Assembly: GCA_046350095.1 (NCBI GenBank)
Contig: JAXMBA010000006.1
Coordinates: 186,001 to 250,000, forward strand
Length of the DNA stretch: 64,000 nucleotides
DNA from: Urbifossiella sp046350095
GTDB taxonomy: Bacteria; Planctomycetota; Planctomycetia; Gemmatales; Gemmataceae
Reading direction: 5' to 3'
Part shown: in pieces, positions 45,114 to 53,154 of the stretch
Layout: each line of letters begins with the position of its first letter
Numbering within the stretch: position 1 is the first letter of the stretch
Translations under genes and position numbers: made by a program
The notes under the pieces: model-generated
What the model saw: only the letters and a program-made list of their open reading frames with translations
What the model was told of the DNA's origin: nothing
The model's database searches: none

Positions 45114-46523
45114 TCACCGCACCACCCGGACCGGCGGGACCTTCCAGGTGCCGTCGAGAATCGACGGCGCCGTCGCCTTCGGGTAGTACAGCCTCATCAT
45201 CAGGATGAACTCGCCCCGCGGGGCCGGCAGCCAGTTCGCCTCCTTGCCCGCCCCCGGCGACTCGTTCTGGATGTAGACGTCCAGCGACCCGTCCGGGTTG
45301 TACTTGAGGTCGTTCCGCGGGCTGACCGTGTACCGGTTGAGCGGGTTGTCCACGAAGAAGTAGTTCGCGTCGTACATCGTCACCGACCAGAAGGCGTTGA
45401 CGGGCGGGGTCTGGCCCTTGTCGAAGTGCAGCACGTACTTGTTCGCCCCGCTGTACTTCTTCCCCTCCGCGTCCACCTCCGAGGTCGGGTACACCGCGTC
45501 CTGCGGCCGGTTCGCCCCGAGCCCGATCGCGGTAATGAACGCCCGCTGCAGGTAGGCTGTGCCGTACACCCCGGCCTTCGTCGTGAACGTCCACCCGTTC
45601 TCCAGGGTGCCGGCGTCCTTGAAGTGCCCCATGACGCGCGCGACACCGGCCTTCGGCGCCTGTGCGACTGCCGCCCGGACCGCAGGGGGGAGTTTGGCGG
45701 CGTCGAAGGCCTGGCCGGGGACCACGCCGAGCCGCGCGAGTTTGGCGACCATCGGGCCGTCGGCCGCGGCCGGCGGGTTGTCCTTCATCAGCCTGGCGAG
45801 CAGGCCGAAGTACGCGGCCCCGTCCAGCTTGTTCACCTGCTCGCGGACCGCCGTCATGGTGTCCACCGTCGGGTCCACGACCCCCGCCGGCGGGGTGTAT
45901 GCCTTGCCGAAGGCGCTCAAGGGCCGGAGGTCGTAGCGGTCCATGACCGCGTGACACGCCTTGTAGTCCTCCGCGGTGCCGGTGCAGTAGGTCCGGCCGA
46001 GAATCCAGACGAGGTTCGTGGGCGACTTGAGTTCCTTGAGCCCCGCGGGGACCGTGCCCTTCCAACCCGGGCCGGTGATGGCGTAGGCCTGGGCCTTGTT
46101 CCCGGTGGTGCGGGTGCCGGGCACCTCGAACACGTTGGTCCACCCGTCGAGCATCGGCATGAGGAAGTAGCGGTCGCCCATGTCCGGCAGCGACAGGACG
46201 TAGGGCTCCTTGCCGAGGTCGAGCCAGGCGGTCGAGTAGAGGGTGTCGGCGTTCGGGGCGGTCACGTCGCGGAACTTGGCGTCCGGGTAGGCCCGCATCC
46301 GCACGAACTGTCCCATCGGGGCGTGCGTGCCCTTCGGTTCGGCGGTGTTGGTCATGACCTTGCGGGTGTACTCCATCGTCAGCAGCGGGTAACCGTAAAC
46401 GTAGGCGTCGGTAGCCAGCTGCGCCGCCTCGGCCGCCGCCGGCGGTGCGTCCTGCGCCTCGACCGCGGCGCCGCCTAGCAAACCACCGGCCATCAGGATC
46501 ACGAACGCGGACCGCAGAACCAT
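45114..46523 (-). CDS. DUF1254/DUF1214 domain exported protein
   Basis: A 469-residue protein with a signal peptide (MVLRSAFVILMAGGLLGGAA). DUF1254 is seen as ATDAYVYGYPLLTMEYTRKV and NADTLYSTAWLDLGKEPYVL, followed by DRYFLMPMLDGWTNVFEVPG. The C-terminal DUF1214 has TPPVNAFWSVTMYDANYFFV and NRYTVSPRNDLKYNPDGSLD. The family is common in soil bacteria; activity is unknown, though a carbohydrate-binding or hydrolase-like role has been suggested from structure. It stands alone, with 186 nt downstream and 264 nt upstream non-coding. Confidence 0.92.
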   Translation of the reverse strand: MVLRSAFVILMAGGLLGGAAVEAQDAPPAAAEAAQLATDAYVYGYPLLTMEYTRKVMTNTAEPKGTHAPMGQFVRMRAYPDAKFRDVTAPNADTLYSTAWLDLGKEPYVLSLPDMGDRYFLMPMLDGWTNVFEVPGTRTTGNKAQAYAITGPGWKGTVPAGLKELKSPTNLVWILGRTYCTGTAEDYKACHAVMDRYDLRPLSAFGKAYTPPAGVVDPTVDTMTAVREQVNKLDGAAYFGLLARLMKDNPPAAADGPMVAKLARLGVVPGQAFDAAKLPPAVRAAVAQAPKAGVARVMGHFKDAGTLENGWTFTTKAGVYGTAYLQRAFITAIGLGANRPQDAVYPTSEVDAEGKKYSGANKYVLHFDKGQTPPVNAFWSVTMYDANYFFVDNPLNRYTVSPRNDLKYNPDGSLDVYIQNESPGAGKEANWLPAPRGEFILMMRLYYPKATAPSILDGTWKVPPVRVVR

Positions 46524-46729
46524 GTCGATCTCCAGGAGGTGCGCAACGTGCCCTGCCCGGCTGGGCAGGGCCGAGTCGTTCTCGCGCGAGGGCTGGCGTC
46601 AGGTCGTTGGGATTGTACTCGTGGTGAAATGACCTGGTAGTGAACGGCGCGCCGGCCCTCGTCCCGACGCCCGTCGCGCCGCCCCGGCCGTAGGGTCGCT
46701 CCGGGCTGACCGAGTCGGCATCAAGTCTC

Positions 46730-46760
46730 TTGCACGGCAATTAACTTTGCGTTACAAAGT
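46730..46760 (+). promoter_or_regulatory. Sigma70-like promoter with overlapping palindromic operator
   Basis: TTGCAC (46730-46735) and TACAAA (46753-46758) are separated by 17 nt. The perfect palindrome ACTTTG-CGTTA-CAAAGT (46744-46760) covers the -10 element. A start codon with AGGAGAC upstream follows at 46788. The local A/T content is clearly above the surroundings. The arrangement is that of an autorepressed or repressed promoter; the regulator is not identified. Confidence 0.5.
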
Positions 46761-46787
46761 GTACTGTCCGTGCGACAGGAGACCGCC

Positions 46788-47051
46788 ATGCTAACGGCCC
46801 TACGGGTGACGTGCCCCACCGCCGGCGACATTCCGCCCGCGTACCAACTCCGCACGTGGGCGAGGGACGACCGGCTGGTCGTCCTCCAACTCCCACCCAC
46901 GGCCCTCGCCGGCCCGGGCGCGAAGGCGCTCGTCGTCGCACGGCTCGCCGCCGCCATGCCCGACTATCGCGTGTCCGACGGTGGCGGGGACCGCACGCGC
47001 GAGCTTGTAACCGTGGCGCGGGTGACGGAGGCGTGTGGCCCGACGCGGTGA
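46788..47051 (+). CDS. Small hypothetical protein
   Basis: The 87-residue protein starts at the ATG of MLTALRVTCPTAGDIPPAYQ, with AGGAG 6-8 nt upstream and a promoter-like region before it. The chain continues LRTWARDDRLVVLQLPPTAL and AKALVVARLAAAMPDYRVSD, alternating strands and helices compatible with a small alpha/beta domain. It has no signal peptide or membrane segment. I do not recognise a family. It converges with the SRAP gene of the SOS operon. Confidence 0.5.
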   Translation: MLTALRVTCPTAGDIPPAYQLRTWARDDRLVVLQLPPTALAGPGAKALVVARLAAAMPDYRVSDGGGDRTRELVTVARVTEACGPTR

Positions 47052-47138
47052 ACAGTTGCGGCGAGCCGCCGGTCGGTACGGCTTCCGTCGCCGCCGTGCG
47101 ATGCCCGCCTGTTTCACCGCTGACGCGCGTGGGACGGC

Positions 47139-47810
47139 TCAGGCGTGTAGCGGTTCGAGGCACGCCGCGTCGTCGTTGCGCGGCGAGTTGATCCGGGTGG
47201 TGAGCGGCACCGCCGTCATCTCGTCCGCCGGGTACGGGTCGAGGAGTGGCCGCACCCCGGCCGTCCCGGCGCCGGGGTCGAGCCAGCGGCCGAACTCGTC
47301 CGGTCGCAGGATTACCGGCATCCGGTCGTGCAGTTGCTTCAGCAGCTCGTTCGGTTCGGTCGTCAGGATGCAGAAACTGAGAATCGGCTTCCCGCCGGCC
47401 GCCGGGTGCCACACGTCCCACAGCCCGGCGAACGCGAACGGCTCGTCGGACGCCAGCCGGAACAGGTGCGGGTCCTTCCCGGGGTGGTTTTTCCGCCACT
47501 CCACGAACCCGTCGGCGACCACGAGGCAGCGGCGGCTTTCGAGCAGGTCGGAGAACGTCGGTCGGGTGTCGGCCGTCTCGGCGCGGGCGTTCACCAGCGG
47601 CGCCCCTTTCAGGTGCCGCTCTTCGCGCACCAGCCCCCAGCGGATTTGGATGAGCCCGCGCGTCACCCCGTCCGGCTTCAGCCCGACCACCGCGGCCTGC
47701 TGCGTCGGCGCGATGTTGTACCGCGGCGCCAGTTCCGGCGGGGGCTCGGCCAGCTCGAACAGCCGGGCGACTTCCTTGACGGTCTTCGTCCGGGTGAAGC
47801 GGCCGCACAT
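47139..47810 (-). CDS. SRAP (HMCES/YedK) abasic-site DNA-protein crosslink protein
   Basis: The 223-residue protein starts MCGRFTRTKTVKEVARLFEL; after Met removal Cys2 is the nucleophile that crosslinks to abasic sites in single-stranded DNA. Other active-site parts are PRYNIAPTQQAAVV, the asparagine of LVNARAETADTRPTFSDLLE, the glutamate of CLVVADGFVEWRKN, and the histidine of LHDRMPVILRP. The length matches YedK. It is the last gene of a three-gene minus-strand unit with a Y-family polymerase, a common SOS association, and begins 23 nt after the preceding stop. Confidence 0.93.
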   Translation of the reverse strand: MCGRFTRTKTVKEVARLFELAEPPPELAPRYNIAPTQQAAVVGLKPDGVTRGLIQIRWGLVREERHLKGAPLVNARAETADTRPTFSDLLESRRCLVVADGFVEWRKNHPGKDPHLFRLASDEPFAFAGLWDVWHPAAGGKPILSFCILTTEPNELLKQLHDRMPVILRPDEFGRWLDPGAGTAGVRPLLDPYPADEMTAVPLTTRINSPRNDDAACLEPLHA

Positions 47811-47833
47811 GCCGGCGTCATCGGCCCGGCCGG

Positions 47834-48286
47834 TCAGACGACTTGATTCTCGAACACCGGCATCATCGGCTCCTGGCCCGACAGGTTCCGGTAGTAGTTG
47901 GTGGACGGGCGCACGAGCACGTACACGACCGGCCCACCCCGCACGGCCGGCAGAACCACCCCGCGCACCCCCACGTCGATCAGCAGCCACCGCCCGTTGA
48001 TGAGGCCGAGGTTCGCCGGCACCAGCGACAACTCCGGCCGCGCCCCGGCGACCGCCTCCACGGCCTCCTCGGTCAGCCACCCACCCGGCGGCAGGCGGGA
48101 GCGCCGGTCCTTGCACCCCCACCGCAATAGGCGCAGCGCGCCGTCCCACCGGACCGGCAGAACGGCCGGCTCCTGCCACCAGTGGAACTGCACCTCGTCG
48201 GCCCCGCCCCGCCGGTGGACGCGCGCCGCCAGGCCGTCGAGTACGGCCGCGGGGAGCTCGGCGGTGGTGAGCGCGAACCCGGTCAC
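47834..48286 (-). CDS. Conserved-looking partner protein of the SOS operon
   Basis: A 150-residue protein of no named family known to me. Landmarks are DEVQFHWWQEPAVLPVRWDG, LRLLRWGCKDRRSRLPPGGW, INGRWLLIDVGVRGVVLPAV and a terminal NYYRNLSGQEPMMPVFENQV. The segment LPVRWDGALRLLRWG is reminiscent of the SRAP beta sheet region, but the Cys2 and His residues are missing, so it would not be an active SRAP. It is packed between polymerase (9 nt) and SRAP (23 nt), which strongly suggests co-expression in DNA damage tolerance. Confidence 0.7.
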   Translation of the reverse strand: MTGFALTTAELPAAVLDGLAARVHRRGGADEVQFHWWQEPAVLPVRWDGALRLLRWGCKDRRSRLPPGGWLTEEAVEAVAGARPELSLVPANLGLINGRWLLIDVGVRGVVLPAVRGGPVVYVLVRPSTNYYRNLSGQEPMMPVFENQVV

Positions 48287-48295
48287 GACGGCCCC

Positions 48296-49516
48296 TCAGA
48301 AGCAGAACTTTCCCCGGACGTCGCACACGTCGAAGTCGTTGGCCGGGTCGAGGTAGAAGTCGTTGGCGAACAGCGTGGCCCCGGACCGCAGCGTGAACCG
48401 CCCGAACCGCTCGTTCACCTCCCGCTTCACCCGGGCGACGGCGTCGGCCCGCGGGTCGGGCGGGTCGAACAGGCTCTGTTGCCACCCCGGCGGCCGGACG
48501 AGCCGCGACGCGACGAGGTGCATGTGCGTCGCCGACTCCCCACGCCGCCAGGCCTTGCGCAGCCCGACCTTCGCCGCCTCCAGCAGTTCGTCGAACCGGT
48601 CGGACGGGACGTTGAGGTTGACCGACCCGCCGGCCCCCGGGGCGTCGTGGTAGCTCACGTACACGGTGAGCACCCGCGGGCGGACGACGTGGTAGTGCAG
48701 CTCCTCGATCAACCGTTCCACGTTCCGCACGAGCCACCCGTACAGGCTGAGGGCGTCGCGGACGCGGCCGGCGAGCGACCCGCCGCGGGAGATGTTCTTG
48801 TGCGGGGTGCGCTCGGGGCGGATCGGGTCGGCCGGGGCGCCGTTGCACTCCCGCCAGAGGTCGTGGCCGCGGGCCGTGAGGAGCTGGCGGATCAGGTGAC
48901 CGGGCGCCTGCCGGAAGTCGAGGCAGGTGCGGATGCCGTACTTCCCCAGCTTCGCCGCGCTCCGGGTGCCAATGCCGGCAATCTCCGTGACGGGCAACCG
49001 GGCGAGGAGCGCCACCTCGTGGTCGGGGTCGGTGACGGCGATCGCCCCGTTCGGCTTGGACGTGTCGGCGAAGAGCTTCGCCAGGGTGCGGCTGCGGGCG
49101 TAGGCGACCGTCATCGGCACGCCGACACGGGCGCGAACGTGCGCCCGGACGGCCTCGGCGGTCTGCTGCCACGTCCGGCCGGACTCGGGGACGGCGCGCC
49201 AGAAACACTCGTCGATCGAGTAGTACTCGACGGTCGGGGAGAACGTGCCGAGTTCCCGGTGAATCTTTCGGCTCAGTTCCTCGTACCAGCGGAAGTCGCG
49301 CTTGAGGTAGATGCCGTCGGGGCACTTCACGACGGCGTCCCAGACCGGCTCGCCGACCGTCACGCCGCGGGCCTTCATCTCGTAGGACCGGGCGATGACG
49401 CACGCCCCCTGGTTGCCGAGGACGCCGACCGGCATCCCGCGCAGCCACGGGCGGCGGACGACCTCGGCGCTCGCGTAGAAGGCGTCGGCGTCGCCGAACC
49501 CGACGAGGGCACCCAT
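48296..49516 (-). CDS. Y-family DNA polymerase (UmuC/DinB-like)
   Basis: A 406-residue translesion polymerase. The metal-binding aspartates D9 and D11 are in LVGFGDADAFYASAEVVRRP, the steric/dNTP region is CVIARSYEMKARGVTVGEPV, and the second acidic pair is in VEYYSIDECFWRAVP. The thumb HhH motif is PVTEIAGIGTRSAAKLGKYG, and the little finger begins near HKNISRGGSLAGRVRDALSL. The C-terminus (FDVCDVRGKFCF) lacks an obvious beta-clamp motif, though QQSLFDPP (near residue 350) fits a clamp-binding QxxLF box. It is the first gene behind an SOS-type promoter. Confidence 0.92.
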   Translation of the reverse strand: MGALVGFGDADAFYASAEVVRRPWLRGMPVGVLGNQGACVIARSYEMKARGVTVGEPVWDAVVKCPDGIYLKRDFRWYEELSRKIHRELGTFSPTVEYYSIDECFWRAVPESGRTWQQTAEAVRAHVRARVGVPMTVAYARSRTLAKLFADTSKPNGAIAVTDPDHEVALLARLPVTEIAGIGTRSAAKLGKYGIRTCLDFRQAPGHLIRQLLTARGHDLWRECNGAPADPIRPERTPHKNISRGGSLAGRVRDALSLYGWLVRNVERLIEELHYHVVRPRVLTVYVSYHDAPGAGGSVNLNVPSDRFDELLEAAKVGLRKAWRRGESATHMHLVASRLVRPPGWQQSLFDPPDPRADAVARVKREVNERFGRFTLRSGATLFANDFYLDPANDFDVCDVRGKFCF

Positions 49517-49525
49517 GCCTACAGG

Positions 49526-49553
49526 TGTAGATTGTGAACGGGTGTTCAGTCAA
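49526..49553 (-). promoter_or_regulatory. SOS-type promoter with GAAC-N4-GTTC (LexA-like) box
   Basis: On the minus strand TTGACT (49553-49548) is followed after 16 nt by TCTACA (49531-49526). Between them lies a perfect palindrome GAACACCCGTTC (49536-49547), identical in form to the GAAC-N4-GTTC LexA/DinR box of Gram-positive bacteria. The polymerase ATG is 20 nt from the palindrome. Position and neighbouring genes support LexA control. LexA itself is not in the window, so the motif used by this organism is inferred. Confidence 0.7.
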
Positions 49554-49679
49554 GCTAGATTGGCCGAATCCGGTAAGAATCGGGTCCACGCTCGGGGCTG
49601 GGTGACGAGCTCACTGCGCCGCCCTGCGTGGTCGCGTGGTGATTCGCGGCATTCGGCGCAGAGTGGTGTCATCGCGTCG

Positions 49680-52600
49680 TCACTGACGTGGGGCATCCCA
49701 AATCCGCACGGTCCCGTCCTCGCTCGCCGTCAGGATGCCGTCGCCGGCCGGGGTGAACGCCGCCTCACAGACGACCCGCGTGTGCCCGCGGAGGGCGAGC
49801 AGTTCGTGCCCGGTGGCCGCGTCCCAGATCCGCGCCGTCCCGTCCCGGGAGGCGGTCAGGAGCCGACGCCCGTCGCCGCTCACGGCGATCGACTGGACCC
49901 AGCCGGTGTGACCCTGGAACACGACCGGGAGCCGGCGGGCTGTTTCCGCGTCCCAGGTTCCGACGTTTACCCCGTCCACGGCCGCGTACAGCAACCGTCC
50001 GTCCGGACTGTACCGCGGCACCGCGTGTGACACCTGCGGGTCGGACAGGCGGAACACCTCCCGGCCGGTGTCGGCGTCGTACACGATCACCGACGAGTGG
50101 TTCTCGACCTTGTCGAGGTCACACGACAGGGCGACCTGCTTCCCGCCGGGGCGGTAGCAGGTGTTCCAGTTCACCCGTTTCGGGGTGGGGATCTCCCGGA
50201 CCAGCCGGCCGGTCGCCAGGTCAGTGATTTTCAGCGTCTGGTCCCAGCCGGCGCTCAGGACGTGGCGGGCGGCCGGGTCGAAGTCGAGGTCGATCGCCCC
50301 GAGGTGGCCGCCGTGCGCCTTCACCTCCCAGGCGGGCACGGGGCGGCCCCCGGCGGTCGCCCAGCAGGCCAGCACGCCGTCCCGACGAGCGCAGACGAGC
50401 CACCGGCCGTCGGGGCTGTAGCGCACCCGCTGGGCATCCCCCTCGAAGGACGCGAGGACGCCGACCCGGGCGCCCGTCCGTGCGTGCCAGCGGCCGACCG
50501 CTCCCTGGCCGCGCGGGTCGACCTCGGCGGTCATCAACTCCGCCCCGCCCGGGCTCAGCGCGGCCGAGTTGACCCGCCCGCCGCCGACGAACTGCCGGGC
50601 GTCGGTCGCCGCCGGGAGCCGCCAGACGCGGACCGTCCGGTCCCGCGCGGCGGACGCGGCCCAGGTCCCGTCGCGGGACACGGCAACCGCCTCGACCGCG
50701 TTCGCGTGCCCGCGCAGCGGGTCCTGATCGCCCCCGGTCTCGGCGTCGACCACGCGGACGACGCTGTCGTTACACGCGAGGAGCACCCGGCGGCCGTCCG
50801 GGTGGTACGCCAGACGGTAGGCCCCGCAGTGCCGCCGCCAGATCAGCCGGGGCGGGGTCGCGGACAGGTCCCAGGCCCGGACCTCGCCTCTCCAACACCC
50901 GACCGCCCGGCCGCCGTCGGCCCGCACCACGAGGCTGTCGAGTGACCCGACCTCGTCGGTGCAGGTCCGGACGAGTTCCCACGGCGACTTCGCGGTGTCC
51001 CAGACGCGGAACTCCCACCCCTGCCCGAGGCCGGCCGTCACGAGTCGGTTCCCGTCCGGGGTGAACACGACCTGCGACGTCTTCCGCGCGTGAGCGTGGA
51101 GCGGTTCACGCTCGGCCCAGGTCGCCGCGTCCCACACCCGGACCGGTCCCTCGCTGGACCCGCCGACCACCACGTCCCCCCGGGGCGAGAAGGCAAGAGT
51201 GGTGTCGTCCCGGACGTCCGGCACGGTCGCCAGGACGGCCCCGCTGCCGGCGTCGAACACCCGGAGGACGTGGGCCTCGCCGTCGATGTCGGTGTACGCC
51301 AGCCGGTCGCCGGTCGGGCTGAACGCGGCCGAGTACCAGAACACACTCTTGTCCGCGCCGCGGTACGTCCAGGCCCGCTCGCCCGCCGCCGTCCACGCCT
51401 CGACGCCGGCGCCGGAGGCGGTCACGATTCGGTCGCCCCGCGGGCTGATCAGGAGGACCGGGAAGCGGCGGACCTGGGACGGGATGACGAGCGACGGGGT
51501 GTTCACGAGTCGGTTGAGGTAGTGCCACTCGATCCCGCGCCGGTCCGGGCCCCCCGGCCCGGGGCGGTGGGCGGCGAGGAGGTCGCGGACGATCGACACG
51601 TTCCCCCCGTACCAGCTCAGTTGGGCCCGGTTCAGGTCGGCGACGTACAACCGGTCGGCGGCCTCGGCGTTGAGCCGCGCCACCTCGTCGCGCTCCTGAC
51701 GGAGGGAGTCGGCGGCAGTCACCGCCGCCGCCGCGTTGGCCACCGCCGCCGCCCGCCCCCACAGGGCGGCCGCCGTCCCGGCGACCAGCGCCAGCACCGC
51801 CGCGGCTGCCATCCCCGCCGCGAACGGGTTCCGCTTGCACGCCCGCCAGGCGTGTCCGGCGGGGCTCACCGGCCGGGCCGCGATCGGCCGCCCGTCGAGC
51901 CACCGCCCGAGGTCGTCGGCCAGCGCCGCCGCCGACCGGTAGCGCCGGTCCGGCTCGCGCTCGAGCGCCTTGTGGACGACCGTCGCCAGGTCGCGCGGCA
52001 GGCCCGCGACGAGCGCCTGCAGCGGCGGCGGGGCGGCCGCCGCCACCTGTCGGACGAGGCCGGTCCGGTCGGGGGCGTCGTAGGCCGGGCGGAGGGCGAG
52101 GAGCTCGTACAGGCATAACCCCAGGGCGAACTGGTCGCCGCGGGCGTCGGCCTTGCCGTCCAGCGCTTCGGGCGGGAGGTAGCGGAGGGTGCCGGGCACG
52201 TCCCCGTCCTGCGTCAGGTCCGACTGGCCCTCCGTCTTGGCGAGCCCGAAGTCGGTCACCCACGCCGTGCCGTGGACGTCGAGGAGGAGGTTCGACGGCT
52301 TCACGTCCCGGTGGACGACGCCGAGCCCGTGGGCGTGGTCGAGGGCGGCGGCCACCTGCCGGCCGACCCGGGCGACGCCCTGCCACAGCCCGGCCCGGCC
52401 GGCCCGGGTCGCGTCGCCGGACAGCGGCAGACCGCCCGACGACCCGCGCGGCACCGGCCGGGTCGCGTCGGCGGCCGGGGGGTCGTACGCGTCTGTGGTG
52501 AGCGATCGGCTGAGGTTGGCGGCGAGGGTGCCGCTGGCCGCTAGGCCGGCGGCCCGGGCGCGGAGCTCGGCGACGACCGCGTCGAGCCCCTGCCCGCGGA

Positions 52601-53066
52601 TGAACTGCATGGCGTAGTACGGCACCCCGTCGGCCTCGCCGAACCCGAACACCGGGACGATGTTCGTGTGGTGCAGCTTCGCCGCCGCCTTCGCCTCGCG
52701 GAGGAACCGCTCCCGCTGCCGGTCGGTCGCCGCGGTGTGCCCGGGGAGGAGCTTGAGGGCGACGTACCGGCCGAGGGACAACTGCTCGGCCTCGTAGACC
52801 ACCCCCATCCCGCCCCGGCCGATCTCGCGGACGATCCGGAAGTCGCCGACCCGGCCGACGGCCGGCGGGGGCGGGGCGGGCGGCTCGTGGTCGAGTGCGA
52901 TGTTCTCCATCAGGGCGACGGCCGGGAACACCTCCCGGATCTCGCCGGCGAGGTCCGGGTAGCGGTCGGCGTACTCGCCGACCGCCGGCCGCTCGCCCCG
53001 CCGGTACCGCTCGACGAACGACTCGGCGAGGGCGGCGACACGCTCGGACGGGGACGAGCCGGCCAT
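49680..53066 (-). CDS. Ser/Thr protein kinase with C-terminal WD40 propellers
   Basis: The 1,128-residue protein starts at the ATG of MAGSSPSERVAALAESFVER. Residues 1-65 are a helical domain common before such kinases. The kinase has the glycine loop IGRGGMGVVYEAE, ATP lysine near K105 (YVALKLLPG), VVHRDVKPSNLLLDVHGTAW and VTDFGLAKT. An insert after the hinge is Ala/Gly-rich. A transmembrane helix (NPFAAGMAAAAVLALVAGTA) precedes about 13-14 WD40-like repeats, including HANAVEAVAVSRDGTWAASA, GHTGWVQSIAVSGDGRRLLT and GTARIWDAATGHELLALRGH. It is the last gene of the sigma/surface-protein/kinase operon. Confidence 0.94.
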   Translation of the reverse strand: MAGSSPSERVAALAESFVERYRRGERPAVGEYADRYPDLAGEIREVFPAVALMENIALDHEPPAPPPPAVGRVGDFRIVREIGRGGMGVVYEAEQLSLGRYVALKLLPGHTAATDRQRERFLREAKAAAKLHHTNIVPVFGFGEADGVPYYAMQFIRGQGLDAVVAELRARAAGLAASGTLAANLSRSLTTDAYDPPAADATRPVPRGSSGGLPLSGDATRAGRAGLWQGVARVGRQVAAALDHAHGLGVVHRDVKPSNLLLDVHGTAWVTDFGLAKTEGQSDLTQDGDVPGTLRYLPPEALDGKADARGDQFALGLCLYELLALRPAYDAPDRTGLVRQVAAAAPPPLQALVAGLPRDLATVVHKALEREPDRRYRSAAALADDLGRWLDGRPIAARPVSPAGHAWRACKRNPFAAGMAAAAVLALVAGTAAALWGRAAAVANAAAAVTAADSLRQERDEVARLNAEAADRLYVADLNRAQLSWYGGNVSIVRDLLAAHRPGPGGPDRRGIEWHYLNRLVNTPSLVIPSQVRRFPVLLISPRGDRIVTASGAGVEAWTAAGERAWTYRGADKSVFWYSAAFSPTGDRLAYTDIDGEAHVLRVFDAGSGAVLATVPDVRDDTTLAFSPRGDVVVGGSSEGPVRVWDAATWAEREPLHAHARKTSQVVFTPDGNRLVTAGLGQGWEFRVWDTAKSPWELVRTCTDEVGSLDSLVVRADGGRAVGCWRGEVRAWDLSATPPRLIWRRHCGAYRLAYHPDGRRVLLACNDSVVRVVDAETGGDQDPLRGHANAVEAVAVSRDGTWAASAARDRTVRVWRLPAATDARQFVGGGRVNSAALSPGGAELMTAEVDPRGQGAVGRWHARTGARVGVLASFEGDAQRVRYSPDGRWLVCARRDGVLACWATAGGRPVPAWEVKAHGGHLGAIDLDFDPAARHVLSAGWDQTLKITDLATGRLVREIPTPKRVNWNTCYRPGGKQVALSCDLDKVENHSSVIVYDADTGREVFRLSDPQVSHAVPRYSPDGRLLYAAVDGVNVGTWDAETARRLPVVFQGHTGWVQSIAVSGDGRRLLTASRDGTARIWDAATGHELLALRGHTRVVCEAAFTPAGDGILTASEDGTVRIWDAPRQ

Positions 53067-53154
53067 CGGGGGCCTCCGCAAACGGGGGAAACCGCGGGCG
53101 GCGCCCCCGGCGCCGCCCGCGGTCGCGGGTGTCACACGCCGGCCGCCCGGGCGG

